Positions 8,237 through 15,667 of a stretch of 32,224 nt of DNA are shown piece after piece; within the stretch, counting starts at the first letter, position 1; every line of letters begins with the position of its first letter. The stretch lies in NCBI GenBank assembly GCA_035914695.1, contig JAMIQH010000099.1:1-32224 (forward strand), given 5' to 3'. A model generated the notes under the pieces. It worked only from the letters and a program-made list of their open reading frames with translations, was not told the DNA's origin and did not search any database. The position numbers and the translations under genes are program-made. This stretch comes from JAOSJT01 sp035914695 (lineage in GTDB: Bacteria > Bacteroidota > Ignavibacteria > SZUA-365).

Positions 8237-8971
8237 TTGAAACGCACACGCACCATTCTCCTTCTCCTTTTCATCCTCACCGTGGCAACACGCGTGAGCG
8301 CGCAGGAGCAAAACTACACCATCGGCAATTTCCAGGGCGGCCTGCATCTGCTGCTGTCCATTCCACAGGGCGAATTCGACGACAATGTCGACGCGCTGGG
8401 CTTCGGACTCAATCTCGATCTCGGCTATGTGTTCCCGAAACTGCCCGTGGTGGCCGGCATCAGCGGTGGTTTCTCCACCTATGGCAGTAAAACCTTCAAG
8501 GTGCCGTTCAATGAAGTGATTCAGACGGTGACCGTGGACATGACCACCACCAACAACATCGCCTTCGGCCATCTCTTCCTGCGCTTCCAGCCGCAGACCG
8601 GCGCCTTCCGTCCCTATTTCGAAGGACTGCTGGGACTGAACTATCTCTGGACCGAGTCGGAGGTGAAGGATGAGCGCTACAGCGACAAGGACATCGCCGG
8701 CAGCGTGAATCTGGGCGACGTGGCCTTCAGCTACGGCGCGGGCGGCGGCCTGATGTTCCGCGTGCACAAAGGCGAAACCGACCAGCCCGGCAAGGGCGTC
8801 GAGGTGTTCGTCGACCTGCGCGTGCGCTACCTCTACGGCGGCGAAGCCAAGTATTTCACCAAGGAATCGCTGCAAAGTGTCAACGGACGTATCGTTCTCG
8901 ACGAGTCCAATGCGAAATCCTCGGCCACGGATATGCTGCACACCATGCTCGGCGTGACCGTGCGTCTCTGA
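8237..8971 (+). CDS. outer-membrane beta-barrel protein
   Basis: A 244-aa exported protein, probably a small porin-like or OmpA-type barrel in the outer membrane. The start is judged to be TTG 8237: GGAGG lies at 8228-8232 and the product then begins with a textbook signal peptide (LKRTRTILLLLFILTVATRVSAQ; cleavage near residue 22). Upstream in-frame ATG codons would place a long polar stretch before the signal. The mature part alternates amphipathic strands with glycine/aromatic turns (LGFGLNLDLGYVFPKLPVV, FRPYFEGLLGLNYLW, GAGGGLMFRVH, VFVDLRVRYLYGG) and ends in the strand MLGVTVRL with a C-terminal hydrophobic residue, as barrel proteins do. The exact family and function are unknown. Followed by a strong terminator. 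Confidence 0.78.
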   Translation: MKRTRTILLLLFILTVATRVSAQEQNYTIGNFQGGLHLLLSIPQGEFDDNVDALGFGLNLDLGYVFPKLPVVAGISGGFSTYGSKTFKVPFNEVIQTVTVDMTTTNNIAFGHLFLRFQPQTGAFRPYFEGLLGLNYLWTESEVKDERYSDKDIAGSVNLGDVAFSYGAGGGLMFRVHKGETDQPGKGVEVFVDLRVRYLYGGEAKYFTKESLQSVNGRIVLDESNAKSSATDMLHTMLGVTVRL

Positions 8972-9008
8972 GCGGTGAACTCCCGGGCCGTATTTGCTGT
9001 TGAAAATC

Positions 9009-9034
9009 GTGGGCATGTTCGCATGCCCACTTTT
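9009..9034 (+). terminator. Rho-independent terminator with UUCG loop
   Basis: A perfect 9-bp stem (9009-9017 with 9022-9030), loop TTCG, then TTTT. It closes the outer-membrane protein gene 38 bases after its stop. Confidence 0.88.
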
Positions 9035-9057
9035 CATACGAAAAAAGCGAAAATCAC

Positions 9058-10230
9058 ATGAACGAACACACCACCTTCCGCCTCATCAGCGTGCTCGTGC
9101 TGCTGCTTACACTGGGCATGCACGTGCTGGCCTGGCGGATGCTGCGCGAGGTGCTGGGGCCGGACGCCACCCGCCGTCGCTCGGCGCTGCTGGGGGTGTT
9201 CGTGCTCATGAGCGCGGTGGCCGCGTACATCGCCCTGTTTTCGGGCTATCCGCTGCCGCCGGGTGTGGCGAAGACCGCCATCTGGGTGTTCATGCTCTGG
9301 TCCGTGCTATTGGCTCTTGGCATGGGCATGCTGTGGTTGCATCGGCGGCGCCTGCGCGCGTACGTAGAGCCGACGGTGGATGAAAAGCGTCGCGAGCTGC
9401 TGCTCACCGGCGCGTCGGGTCTCAGCATTCTCACCTTCGGTGGCGCGGTGTTCGATGTCAGCAGCGATGAGGATGTGGAGGTGGTGTACAAAAGCATCGC
9501 CATTCGACGACTTCCCGCGAAGCTGCACGGGCTGCGTATCGGTATGATTTCCGATATTCACTCCGGGCCGTTCATGGAGAAAAAGGACATCGACCGCTAC
9601 GTGACGCGCCTCAATGCGCTGAACACGGATGTGATTCTGCTGCCGGGCGATTTCATACAGAATCGCAACGAGGAAGCCGATCCGCTCTGCGAATCCCTGA
9701 AAGTGCTGCGCGCGCCCTACGGCGTGTATGGCAGCACGGGCAATCACGAGTTTTTCGCCGACGCCGATCAGGTGTCGCGCGAACTCGGCAACGCCGGCAT
9801 TATCATGTTGCGCAACGAGCATCGCATCATCGATCCGCATGGAGAGAAGCTGGCGCTGATCGGATTGGACGATGTGCGGTCGGGACATCCCTTTCCGGCG
9901 CTGTTTCGCAAGGCGGCGCGCGGGCTCGATCCGGCCATTCCCAATATCACGCTTTGCCACAAGCCCTATTACATCGAAGAAGCCGCCGAGTACGGACTGG
10001 ATTTGATGGTGAGCGGTCACACGCATGGCGGACAAATCGTGCTCGCCCGTCTCTTCGGCGCCGTGCTCACGCCCGCGTCGCTCATCTCCGGTTACATCGA
10101 GGGACTGTACTCGCTCGACGCCACGCAGATGTACATCACCCGAGGCGTGGGTATGACCGGTCTTCCCATCCGCGTCAACTGTCCCCCCGAAATCACCGTC
10201 ATCACGCTGGTGAAAGCCGGGGCGGACTGA
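9058..10230 (+). CDS. membrane-anchored calcineurin-like metallophosphoesterase (YaeI type)
   Basis: A 390-aa protein with an N-terminal membrane region and a C-terminal dinuclear-metal phosphoesterase. Hydrophobic segments are at about residues 8-28, 43-62 and 73-93; a fourth (113-133) follows a KRR pair. The catalytic domain shows the full motif set: ISDIHSG (Asp166, His168), LLPGDF (Asp198), GNHEFF (Asn229, His230), CHKP (His301) and GHTHGGQ (His321, His323). YaeI relatives hydrolyse phosphodiesters; the substrate here is unknown, though the membrane anchor suggests a lipid or cell-envelope substrate. ATG 9058 has only a purine-rich leader (AAAAAAGCGAAAA). It appears monocistronic, between a terminator and a repeat island. 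Confidence 0.92.
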   Translation: MNEHTTFRLISVLVLLLTLGMHVLAWRMLREVLGPDATRRRSALLGVFVLMSAVAAYIALFSGYPLPPGVAKTAIWVFMLWSVLLALGMGMLWLHRRRLRAYVEPTVDEKRRELLLTGASGLSILTFGGAVFDVSSDEDVEVVYKSIAIRRLPAKLHGLRIGMISDIHSGPFMEKKDIDRYVTRLNALNTDVILLPGDFIQNRNEEADPLCESLKVLRAPYGVYGSTGNHEFFADADQVSRELGNAGIIMLRNEHRIIDPHGEKLALIGLDDVRSGHPFPALFRKAARGLDPAIPNITLCHKPYYIEEAAEYGLDLMVSGHTHGGQIVLARLFGAVLTPASLISGYIEGLYSLDATQMYITRGVGMTGLPIRVNCPPEITVITLVKAGAD

Positions 10231-10250
10231 GAGCGCCAACCGGACTTTTG

Positions 10251-10590
10251 TCAACACAGAGTTCACAGAGGTCGCCGAGGGCACGGAGGAATGTTTGAGG
10301 TTGCTACCCGCTCGAAATTGGCCAGCCTGCTGAGTACGGAATACATTTGAAGAGATGAAAGAGAGCGGAGAGAGCGGAGAGGTAGTGTTGAGTGTGATTC
10401 CCGCTCGAATCCGTGCGCCCCGTGCTGTTCGAGTCAATGCAAGGGCGCAGAGACGCATACTCTCCTGCCCGGCGCTACCGCATCGGCAATGGCACAAACC
10501 CTGTGGAATGCGCTTCAAACAATCCTTCGCGTCTTCGCGACCTCGCGCCTTCGCGTGAGGAATTCCCTTCGCGCCTTCTGCGACCCAACG
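10251..10590. repeat. intergenic island of degenerate short tandem repeats
   Basis: The 367-base spacer between the phosphoesterase and the Crp-like regulator carries no credible gene but several short-repeat blocks: 10251-10291 (units like CACAGAG; CCTCTGTG on the other strand), 10361-10382 (GAGAGCGGA twice plus a partial), 10439-10457 (GCAAGGGCGCAGAGACGCA) and 10524-10580 (CTTCGCG units followed by GAGGAATTCC, the same family as 2906-3007). CCCGCTCGAA also occurs twice. Translations across it are low-complexity artefacts. Confidence 0.8.
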
Positions 10591-10597
10591 ATGTCGA

Positions 10598-11281
10598 ATG
10601 AGTGACAGCTCTATGCCGAATACCACCCCCGATCTCCAATCCCTGTTTCTCTTCGAAGCGCTCGACGAACGCCGTCTCGAACCCATCGCCGCGATCAGCA
10701 GCGAAGTGCGGCTCGGCAAGGGCGAACACGCCTTCCGCGCGGGCGACGCGGCACGCCACATCTACGGCATCGTGCGCGGTTCGTGCAAACTGTACCGCCT
10801 CACCCCGACCGGCGAGGAAGTCACCATCCATCTCCAACGCGCGGGCGACCTCATTGCCGAAGCGGCCATGTTCGATGTGCAGCGCTATCCCGCGGACTGC
10901 GTCGCTTTGGAAGACAGCACCCTGTTGCGCATTTCCGCCAAGGGATTGGTGGCCGTGCTGCTCGAACACCCCGAACTCGCACTTGAATTGATGCACGCTT
11001 ACTCGCGCCGGCTGCGGCAATTCGTGAGCACCATAGAAGACCTGTCCGTCCGCGATGTCAAAGCCCGCCTCGCACGCTGGTTGCTCGCCAACTGCGAGGA
11101 GAGCGACGGAGTGCTGCTCTGTCGCCTTACGTGCAGCAAAAAGGAACTCGCGGCGCTGCTCGGCACCATCCCCGAAACCCTCTCCCGCAGCTTGCGCGAT
11201 CTCAAAACGCGCGGCCTGATTGAGGAGCGCGAATGGGGAATGGTGATACTTGACAGTAATGCTATCTCTCAACATATCTGA
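10598..11281 (+). CDS. Crp/Fnr-family transcription regulator
   Basis: A 227-aa regulator with an N-terminal cyclic-nucleotide-binding-like beta-barrel (residues about 15-125), a dimerisation helix (about 128-150) and a C-terminal winged helix. The recognition helix reads TIPETLSRSLRDLK (190-203) and contains Glu193-x-x-Ser196-Arg197, the E-x-x-S-R signature that lets Fnr/Dnr-type members read TTGA half-sites. The N-terminal cysteine cluster of Fnr is absent, so oxygen sensing by an iron-sulfur cluster is not expected; a Dnr/HcpR-like haem or nitrosative sensor, or a non-sensing protein, is possible. ATG 10598 is used; ATG 10613 is an alternative and neither has a good Shine-Dalgarno sequence. 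A matching palindrome lies at 13700-13715 upstream of a ferredoxin-like gene. Confidence 0.9.
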   Translation: MSDSSMPNTTPDLQSLFLFEALDERRLEPIAAISSEVRLGKGEHAFRAGDAARHIYGIVRGSCKLYRLTPTGEEVTIHLQRAGDLIAEAAMFDVQRYPADCVALEDSTLLRISAKGLVAVLLEHPELALELMHAYSRRLRQFVSTIEDLSVRDVKARLARWLLANCEESDGVLLCRLTCSKKELAALLGTIPETLSRSLRDLKTRGLIEEREWGMVILDSNAISQHI

Positions 11282-11441
11282 TGCAAGTGGGATTGCAGCT
11301 GTTTCAAATTTCCATATCCGTTGGTACTTTACTCCGTTGAATCATGTCGATGGCGAAAACGATTCTCAAGGGATTTTTCGGAATCGCAGCCGCCCACGTT
11401 TCAGCTGTGCATCGAAATGTCATAATCACACGAGGAAGAGC

Positions 11442-12350
11442 ATGTCTATTCCTGATTTTCAATCCATCATGCGGCCACTGCTTGAATCGGTCAAGGACGG
11501 CGAAGAGCATAGCATCAAGGATGTCAAACAGGATCTCGTCAGGTATTTTGCAGTCACCGAGGAAGAACGACGATTAAAAATACCAAGTCAAAGGGCCTTT
11601 CTTTTTGATAACCGGTTGGGATGGGCGAACACTTATCTTAAAAAGGCGGGATTGATTCAGTCCAAGCGGCGAGGATATCTCCAGATCACAGAAGCGGGCA
11701 AGGATTTTCTCATTCAGCATCCGGAGAAGATCAAGGTCGCTGATCTGCGCAGGATCGAAGCATTTCAGGATTTCCATCAGTCGAAGGGTAAGGATGATGA
11801 CGATGAGACCATCACCGCTACTCAGGAAGAGAAATCTCCAGAAGAAATGGTCAATTACGCATACGAGGTGATGCACAGCAATCTGGTTGCGGAGGTATTG
11901 CTCACAATAAAAAGCTGTACACCACTATTTTTCGAGAAGCTCGTGGTTGATCTGTTGATTGGAATGGGATACGGTGGTTCAAGGAAGGAGGCTGGAACAG
12001 CCATCGGAGGTTCAGGCGACGGAGGCGTTGATGGTGTGATCAATGAAGACAAGCTCGGTTTGGATAGTATCTATCTGCAGGCAAAGCGCTGGGAAAATAC
12101 CGTACCTGTCAAGGAGGTGCGTAATTTCGCAGGGAGTCTGTTAGGTAAAAAATCTCAGAAAGGGGTGTTTATCACCACTTCGGATTTCCCTAAAAGTGCG
12201 TACGAGTTTGTTTCAACCATAGCGCCGAAGATCATTCTCATCGACGGACAAAAACTTGCTTCGCTGATGATTGAGCACAATGTTGGTGTGACTGTTAAGG
12301 ATGTGTTTGAGATCAAGGGTATTGATCACGATTATTTTGAAGACGTATAG
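11442..12350 (+). CDS. mrr: Mrr-type restriction endonuclease (type IV)
   Basis: Mrr cuts modified (methylated) foreign DNA. The 302-aa length equals that of E. coli Mrr (304). The N-terminal part (residues about 1-95) is the Mrr winged-helix DNA-binding domain (IPSQRAFLFDNRLGWANTYL, GLIQSKRRGYLQITEAG). The C-terminal nuclease domain has the PD-(D/E)xK core: GSGDGGVDGVI (Asp197) and LQAKRW (Gln213, Lys215), followed by GVFITTSDF and IILIDGQKL. ATG 11442 has GAGGA five bases upstream; the reading frame is open further back but without protein character. Sampled 60-base lines are about 42-50% GC against about 63% next door, so the gene looks horizontally acquired. No methyltransferase or other restriction gene is visible. 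Confidence 0.93.
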   Translation: MSIPDFQSIMRPLLESVKDGEEHSIKDVKQDLVRYFAVTEEERRLKIPSQRAFLFDNRLGWANTYLKKAGLIQSKRRGYLQITEAGKDFLIQHPEKIKVADLRRIEAFQDFHQSKGKDDDDETITATQEEKSPEEMVNYAYEVMHSNLVAEVLLTIKSCTPLFFEKLVVDLLIGMGYGGSRKEAGTAIGGSGDGGVDGVINEDKLGLDSIYLQAKRWENTVPVKEVRNFAGSLLGKKSQKGVFITTSDFPKSAYEFVSTIAPKIILIDGQKLASLMIEHNVGVTVKDVFEIKGIDHDYFEDV

Positions 12351-12358
12351 GACCTGCC

Positions 12359-12787
12359 ATGTCACAATCGAATCGCCCCATCCATTTTGAAATTCATGCA
12401 AGCGATCCCGAACGGGCGGCTGCGTTCTATCGCGCGGTGTTCGGCTGGGACATCAACGAATGGGTGCTGCCCGGCGTGAACATGCCCGACGAGAATCGTT
12501 ACTGGGTGATCAGCACCGGAGCCGAAGGCGAGCCGGGCATCAACGGGGGACTGCTGTTCCGCCGCGGCGACGCTCCTGTGGACGGACAGGCGGTGAACGC
12601 CTTCATTTGCACCATCGGTGTGTCTTCGGTGGACGCCACCCTGGCTGCGGCGCTGGAAGCGGGAGGCACGATGGCGGTACCGAAAATGCCCATTCCCGGC
12701 ATCGGCTGGCTGGCCTATGTGAAAGACACGGAGGGGAACCTCGTCGGTGTGATGGAGAACGATCCCTCGGCGGCGCCCACCGCATGA
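12359..12787 (+). CDS. VOC-family (glyoxalase/bleomycin-resistance-like) protein
   Basis: A 142-aa vicinal-oxygen-chelate protein. It has the paired beta-alpha-beta-beta-beta layout: IHFEIHASDPERAAAFYRAVFGWDI at the start, then a second module with NAFICTIGVSSVDATLAAALEAGGTM, and the C-terminal WLAYVKDTEGNLVGVME. His9, Glu11 and Glu133 sit where metal ligands occur in the family. Function is unknown; members range from metal-dependent enzymes to binding proteins. ATG 12359 follows AGGA by about six bases and lies eight bases after mrr; its base composition is like the chromosome and unlike mrr. Its stop overlaps the start of the next gene (ATGA). Confidence 0.88.
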   Translation: MSQSNRPIHFEIHASDPERAAAFYRAVFGWDINEWVLPGVNMPDENRYWVISTGAEGEPGINGGLLFRRGDAPVDGQAVNAFICTIGVSSVDATLAAALEAGGTMAVPKMPIPGIGWLAYVKDTEGNLVGVMENDPSAAPTA

Positions 12788-13293
12788 GCGCTTTACTGCG
12801 AAGCTATCGGCCGGAGGATCTCCCCGCCTTGCTCGCATGCTGGGAGCGATCATCCCGCTTGGCGCATCCGTTTCTTCCGGAAGAGTATTTCCGTCTCGAC
12901 AGGGAGCGCATTCCGACGATGTACCTGCCCTCCGCCGCAACCACGGTGGTGGAATGGAAGGGCCGTTTCGGGGGCTTTCTCTCGCTGCTCGATAATGAAA
13001 TCGGTGCGATCTTTGTCGAACCGGAACTCCAGGGCCTGGGATTGGGAGGGATGCTGTTGGACGCGGCCCTGGCGGTTCACGCGACGTTGTTGGTGGAGGT
13101 GTTTGAAAAAAACCACATCGGACGTCGCTTCTATGCGAAGCACCTTTTTCTTCCGCAGAGCAGTCGAGTGCATCCCGAAACCGGGCACACGCTGCTTCGT
13201 CTCGTTCTCCACAAGGACGCGACAACATTGGCGGAACCTTCCATCGATCCTCGCGCTCCATCGCACGGGACAACAGGCCATGTGGACACTTGA
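12784..13293 (+). CDS. GNAT-family N-acetyltransferase
   Basis: A 169-aa protein with the GNAT fold: an N-terminal strand and helix (LLRSYRPEDLPALLACWERSS), a central strand leading to the acetyl-CoA pyrophosphate loop in IFVEPELQGLGLGGMLLDAA (the Q-x-x-G-x-G form), and the following VEVFEKNHIGRRFYAKHLF with the conserved Asn/Tyr positions. Acetyl acceptor unknown; YjaB-like members have a similar layout. The ATG overlaps the VOC stop as ATGA, and the 3' end overlaps the next gene by 14 bases, so the three are translationally coupled. The last 15 residues are polar and may be a by-product of the overlap. Confidence 0.87.
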   Translation: MSALLRSYRPEDLPALLACWERSSRLAHPFLPEEYFRLDRERIPTMYLPSAATTVVEWKGRFGGFLSLLDNEIGAIFVEPELQGLGLGGMLLDAALAVHATLLVEVFEKNHIGRRFYAKHLFLPQSSRVHPETGHTLLRLVLHKDATTLAEPSIDPRAPSHGTTGHVDT

Positions 13294-13654
13294 GTACAAT
13301 GCCGCGCAACACTTCGTCGATCTCGTCTTCGATGGGCTGACCAACGCCGAGGACGTGCGCCGTACCACCACCGAGGGTTTGGCCTTGGGACGGCGCCATG
13401 CGTGCCGACGCTATCTGCTCGATATCGAACGCATGCAGTCGGCGGTTTCCTTTCTCACCATCATCGATTTGCCGAATCGGCAGTACATCGCCGAGGGACT
13501 CGACCGCCGCAGCGCCATCGCCGTGGTGCTGCCCTTCGAACCCGCGGCGCGTGAGGTGGCGTTGTTCTACGAAACCACCATGCTCAATCGCGGCTTCGAG
13601 GCCAAGACCTTTCCCTCGCGCGACGAAGCGCTGCGCTGGCTGCTGCGGGACTAG
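13280..13654 (+). CDS. hypothetical protein, STAS/SpoIIAA-like
   Basis: A 124-aa soluble protein, not firmly recognised. The pattern (MWTLEYNAAQHFVDLVFDG, a helix with EDVRRTTTEGLALG, then RRYLLDIERMQ, and a late strand IAVVLPFEP with FYETTMLNRGF and EALRWL) resembles small SpoIIAA-like/STAS-fold proteins that are often annotated as hypothetical. The ATG at 13280 has AGG close upstream and overlaps the acetyltransferase gene by 14 bases. It is the last gene of the VOC-GNAT-unknown set. Confidence 0.72.
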   Translation: MWTLEYNAAQHFVDLVFDGLTNAEDVRRTTTEGLALGRRHACRRYLLDIERMQSAVSFLTIIDLPNRQYIAEGLDRRSAIAVVLPFEPAAREVALFYETTMLNRGFEAKTFPSRDEALRWLLRD

Positions 13655-13699
13655 TCGCGGCGCAACCCCATCCACGCCGATCGCTTTCCTTCGCAGCGG

Positions 13700-13744
13700 C
13701 TTGACTTGCGTCAAGGCGCGGGATGTGGATTGCGATGTAGCTTG
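13700..13744 (+). promoter_or_regulatory. Fnr-like operator and promoter of the ferredoxin-like gene
   Basis: CTTGAC-TTGC-GTCAAG (13700-13715) is a perfect inverted repeat of the TTGAN6TCAA class used by Fnr/Dnr/HcpR regulators. A TAGCTTG box (13738-13744) lies downstream with no -33 element, and a start about five bases past it would put the operator centre near -41.5, the classic activator position. Confidence 0.6.
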
Positions 13745-13785
13745 TCCGTGATGACTGTACCACGGATGATTTTCAGGAGCTTCCC

Positions 13786-14673
13786 ATGACACGCGACATT
13801 ATCGAAATCAACGAGGACCTCTGCGACGGCTGCGGCGACTGCGCGATCGGCTGCGCGGAAGGCGCCATACAGATTGTGAACGGCAAGGCGAAACTTGTGC
13901 GCGAGGAATTTTGCGATGGCTTCGGCGATTGCGTCGGTGTGTGTCCCACCGGTGCCTTGAACGTGGTGAAGCGTGCCGCGCCCGCCTTCGACGAAGAAGC
14001 CACGCGCGCGCATTTGCTGCGCAGCGGAGGCGCGGAAGCGCTGAGGCGCTACGAGCTGGCGCAGGAGCGGCACGAACACAGCGAGGCGCACACGCATGCG
14101 CATGGTGGCGGTTGCCCGGGCAGCGCCCAACGCGAATTGCGGCGCCCGGCCGCGCAGGAGCCCATCGCCATGCCGCTGGCAACGGGTCACCCGCAGGCCA
14201 TCAGTGCCGGCTGTCCGGGATCGGCGGCGCGCAGCATGCAGCGCGAGGCACAGCCCGCCGCCACGGTGGTGTCGCCGACGATCATTCCCTCCGAACTCGG
14301 ACAATGGCCGGTGCAATTGCATCTCGTGCATCCCGCCGCGCCGTATTTCCGCAATCGCGAGTTGGTGGTGCTGAGCACCTGTGGACCCGTGGCCTCGGCC
14401 GAAGTGCATCAGCGCTATTTGCGCGGGCGCAGCGTGGTGGTGGCTTGCCCGAAGCTCGACAACACCGCGCCCTACGCCGAGAAGTTGGCGGCGATATTCC
14501 GCGATGGCGGTCCCACCAAGGTGCTGGTGGTGATCATGGAAGTGCCCTGCTGCCGCGGATTGTCGATGATCGTGCGCCAGGCGCTGGACCTCTGCGGTCG
14601 CGAGGATTTGCCAGTGGAAGAGCATGTGCTGTCGCTGGAAGGCGACGTGAAGCGCATCGTGCCCATGCAGTAA
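13786..14673 (+). CDS. ferredoxin-like iron-sulfur protein with His-rich linker and Cys-containing C-terminal domain
   Basis: A 295-aa cytoplasmic redox protein of a family seen mainly in anaerobes. Residues 1-60 form a two-cluster ferredoxin: Cys13, 16, 19, 23 (full C-x2-C-x2-C-x3-C) and Cys43, Phe46, Cys49, Cys53-Pro, where one cysteine is replaced. A linker follows with His96, 98, 102, 104, 106 and two GCPGS motifs (Cys110, Cys143). The C-terminal domain (about 170-295) has WPVQLHLVHPAAPYF, VVLSTCGPVAS, VVACPKLDNTAPY and IMEVPCCRGL, giving four more conserved-looking cysteines. An electron-transfer or sensing role in low-oxygen metabolism is likely but the partner is unknown. ATG 13786 has AGGAG six bases upstream. 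An Fnr-like box lies 70 bases before it. Confidence 0.87.
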   Translation: MTRDIIEINEDLCDGCGDCAIGCAEGAIQIVNGKAKLVREEFCDGFGDCVGVCPTGALNVVKRAAPAFDEEATRAHLLRSGGAEALRRYELAQERHEHSEAHTHAHGGGCPGSAQRELRRPAAQEPIAMPLATGHPQAISAGCPGSAARSMQREAQPAATVVSPTIIPSELGQWPVQLHLVHPAAPYFRNRELVVLSTCGPVASAEVHQRYLRGRSVVVACPKLDNTAPYAEKLAAIFRDGGPTKVLVVIMEVPCCRGLSMIVRQALDLCGREDLPVEEHVLSLEGDVKRIVPMQ

Positions 14674-14718
14674 CAGCGTGTATCGCGGACAATGCTGTCC
14701 GTATCATTTCGCGAAATC

Positions 14719-14755
14719 GAAGGCGGGCGGCTGTCATGGCGTCCGCCTTCTTCCT
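14719..14755 (+). terminator. terminator after the ferredoxin-like gene
   Basis: An 11-bp stem with one G-U pair (14719-14729 with 14740-14750), 10-base loop, then TTCCT. It lies 46 bases after the stop. The U tract is poor. Confidence 0.6.
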
Positions 14756-14810
14756 ATGTTGCAAGCACCTGTTGTTGCAGGCACCCGTTCCACGCAATCG
14801 AGGAAGCACC

Positions 14811-15383
14811 ATGGCATCGTCACGCCGTCCCTTCGCGCCATCCCCGCGTTCACTTCGCACCGTTCTGCGCATATTGCGTGCGCCCTTCGCGGTGTTGCTG
14901 CTCTTCGGCTGTGCCGGAGGCGACTATCCACCGCTCGCCGTGGTGGACAGCGTGGACGTGCAGCGCTATCTCGGAACGTGGTATGAAATCGCCCGTCTGC
15001 CGAATTCCTTTCAGAAGGACTGTGCCTGTTCCACCGCCGAGTATTCGGTGATCGACGAAAGCACTCTGCGCGTGGTGAATCGTTGCACCGAACGCGGTCC
15101 CGACGGAGGCACCGACAGCGCCACGGGCAAGGCCTTCATTGTCGAAGGCAGCAACAACGCCAAGCTGCGTGTGCAATTCTTCTGGCCGTTCCGCGGCGAT
15201 TACTGGATCATCGAACTCGACGAGCAGTACCGCTGGGCCGTGGTGGGCGAGCCCAGCCGCAAATACCTGTGGATACTCGCCCGCGCCTCCCGCATGGACG
15301 ACGCCACCTACAGCATGCTGCTCGAGCGCATCCGCGCCAAGGGCTTCGATACCTCACGCCTCATCCGATCGGACTGTCCCTGA
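14811..15383 (+). CDS. blc: lipocalin-family lipoprotein (Blc-like)
   Basis: A 190-aa outer-membrane-type lipocalin. The N-terminus is basic, then hydrophobic (APFAVLLLFGC), with a lipobox at LFGC so that Cys34 would be lipid-modified. The lipocalin signature follows: YLGTWYEIARLPNSFQ (about 53-68), the YSV/RVVNRC strands, and DYWIIELDEQYRWAVVGEP with KYLWILAR near the end, as in E. coli Blc. Members bind lysophospholipids or other hydrophobic ligands and are linked to envelope stress. ATG 14811 is preceded by GAGGAAG at four to five bases. An upstream in-frame ATG (14736) would give a disrupted signal peptide. Confidence 0.93.
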   Translation: MASSRRPFAPSPRSLRTVLRILRAPFAVLLLFGCAGGDYPPLAVVDSVDVQRYLGTWYEIARLPNSFQKDCACSTAEYSVIDESTLRVVNRCTERGPDGGTDSATGKAFIVEGSNNAKLRVQFFWPFRGDYWIIELDEQYRWAVVGEPSRKYLWILARASRMDDATYSMLLERIRAKGFDTSRLIRSDCP

Positions 15384-15446
15384 GGCGTCGACTCGCTACT
15401 GTGAGTTGCAAACCGGTTACGAGAGGAGAAGGGACACAGGGTCTAG

Positions 15447-15519
15447 ACCACACAGGTGCAAGACCACACAAGTTCAAAACCACAGATAGCACAGATTTCA
15501 CACAGATTAGCACAGATGG
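15447..15519. repeat. degenerate tandem repeat (CACAGAT units)
   Basis: The spacer between the lipocalin and clpS holds ACCACACA twice and then four CACAGAT units with 2-4 base separators (15481-15519); on the other strand this reads AATCTGTG repeatedly. This pattern occurs between genes of many unrelated bacteria. The remaining spacer to 15667 has no credible gene. Confidence 0.8.
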
Positions 15520-15630
15520 ATCGTGGTAATCTGCCGCAAGCATCCGGGAAGTGGTGGAATCCGTGGTTTTTGCGCCTTTCGTGCTTCAACAATGCGCGCT
15601 TCTTCCACCAGAGCGTTGGCGTGCGTATTT

Positions 15631-15637
15631 TATCTTG
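15631..15637 (+). promoter_or_regulatory. candidate -7 box for clpS
   Basis: TATCTTG, followed by TTTG, lies 31 bases before the clpS start codon and equals the box seen upstream of tex. I see no good -33 TTTG at the expected distance. Confidence 0.35.
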
Positions 15638-15667
15638 TTTGTCGTGTGCAACGCTTTCTCTGGAATC

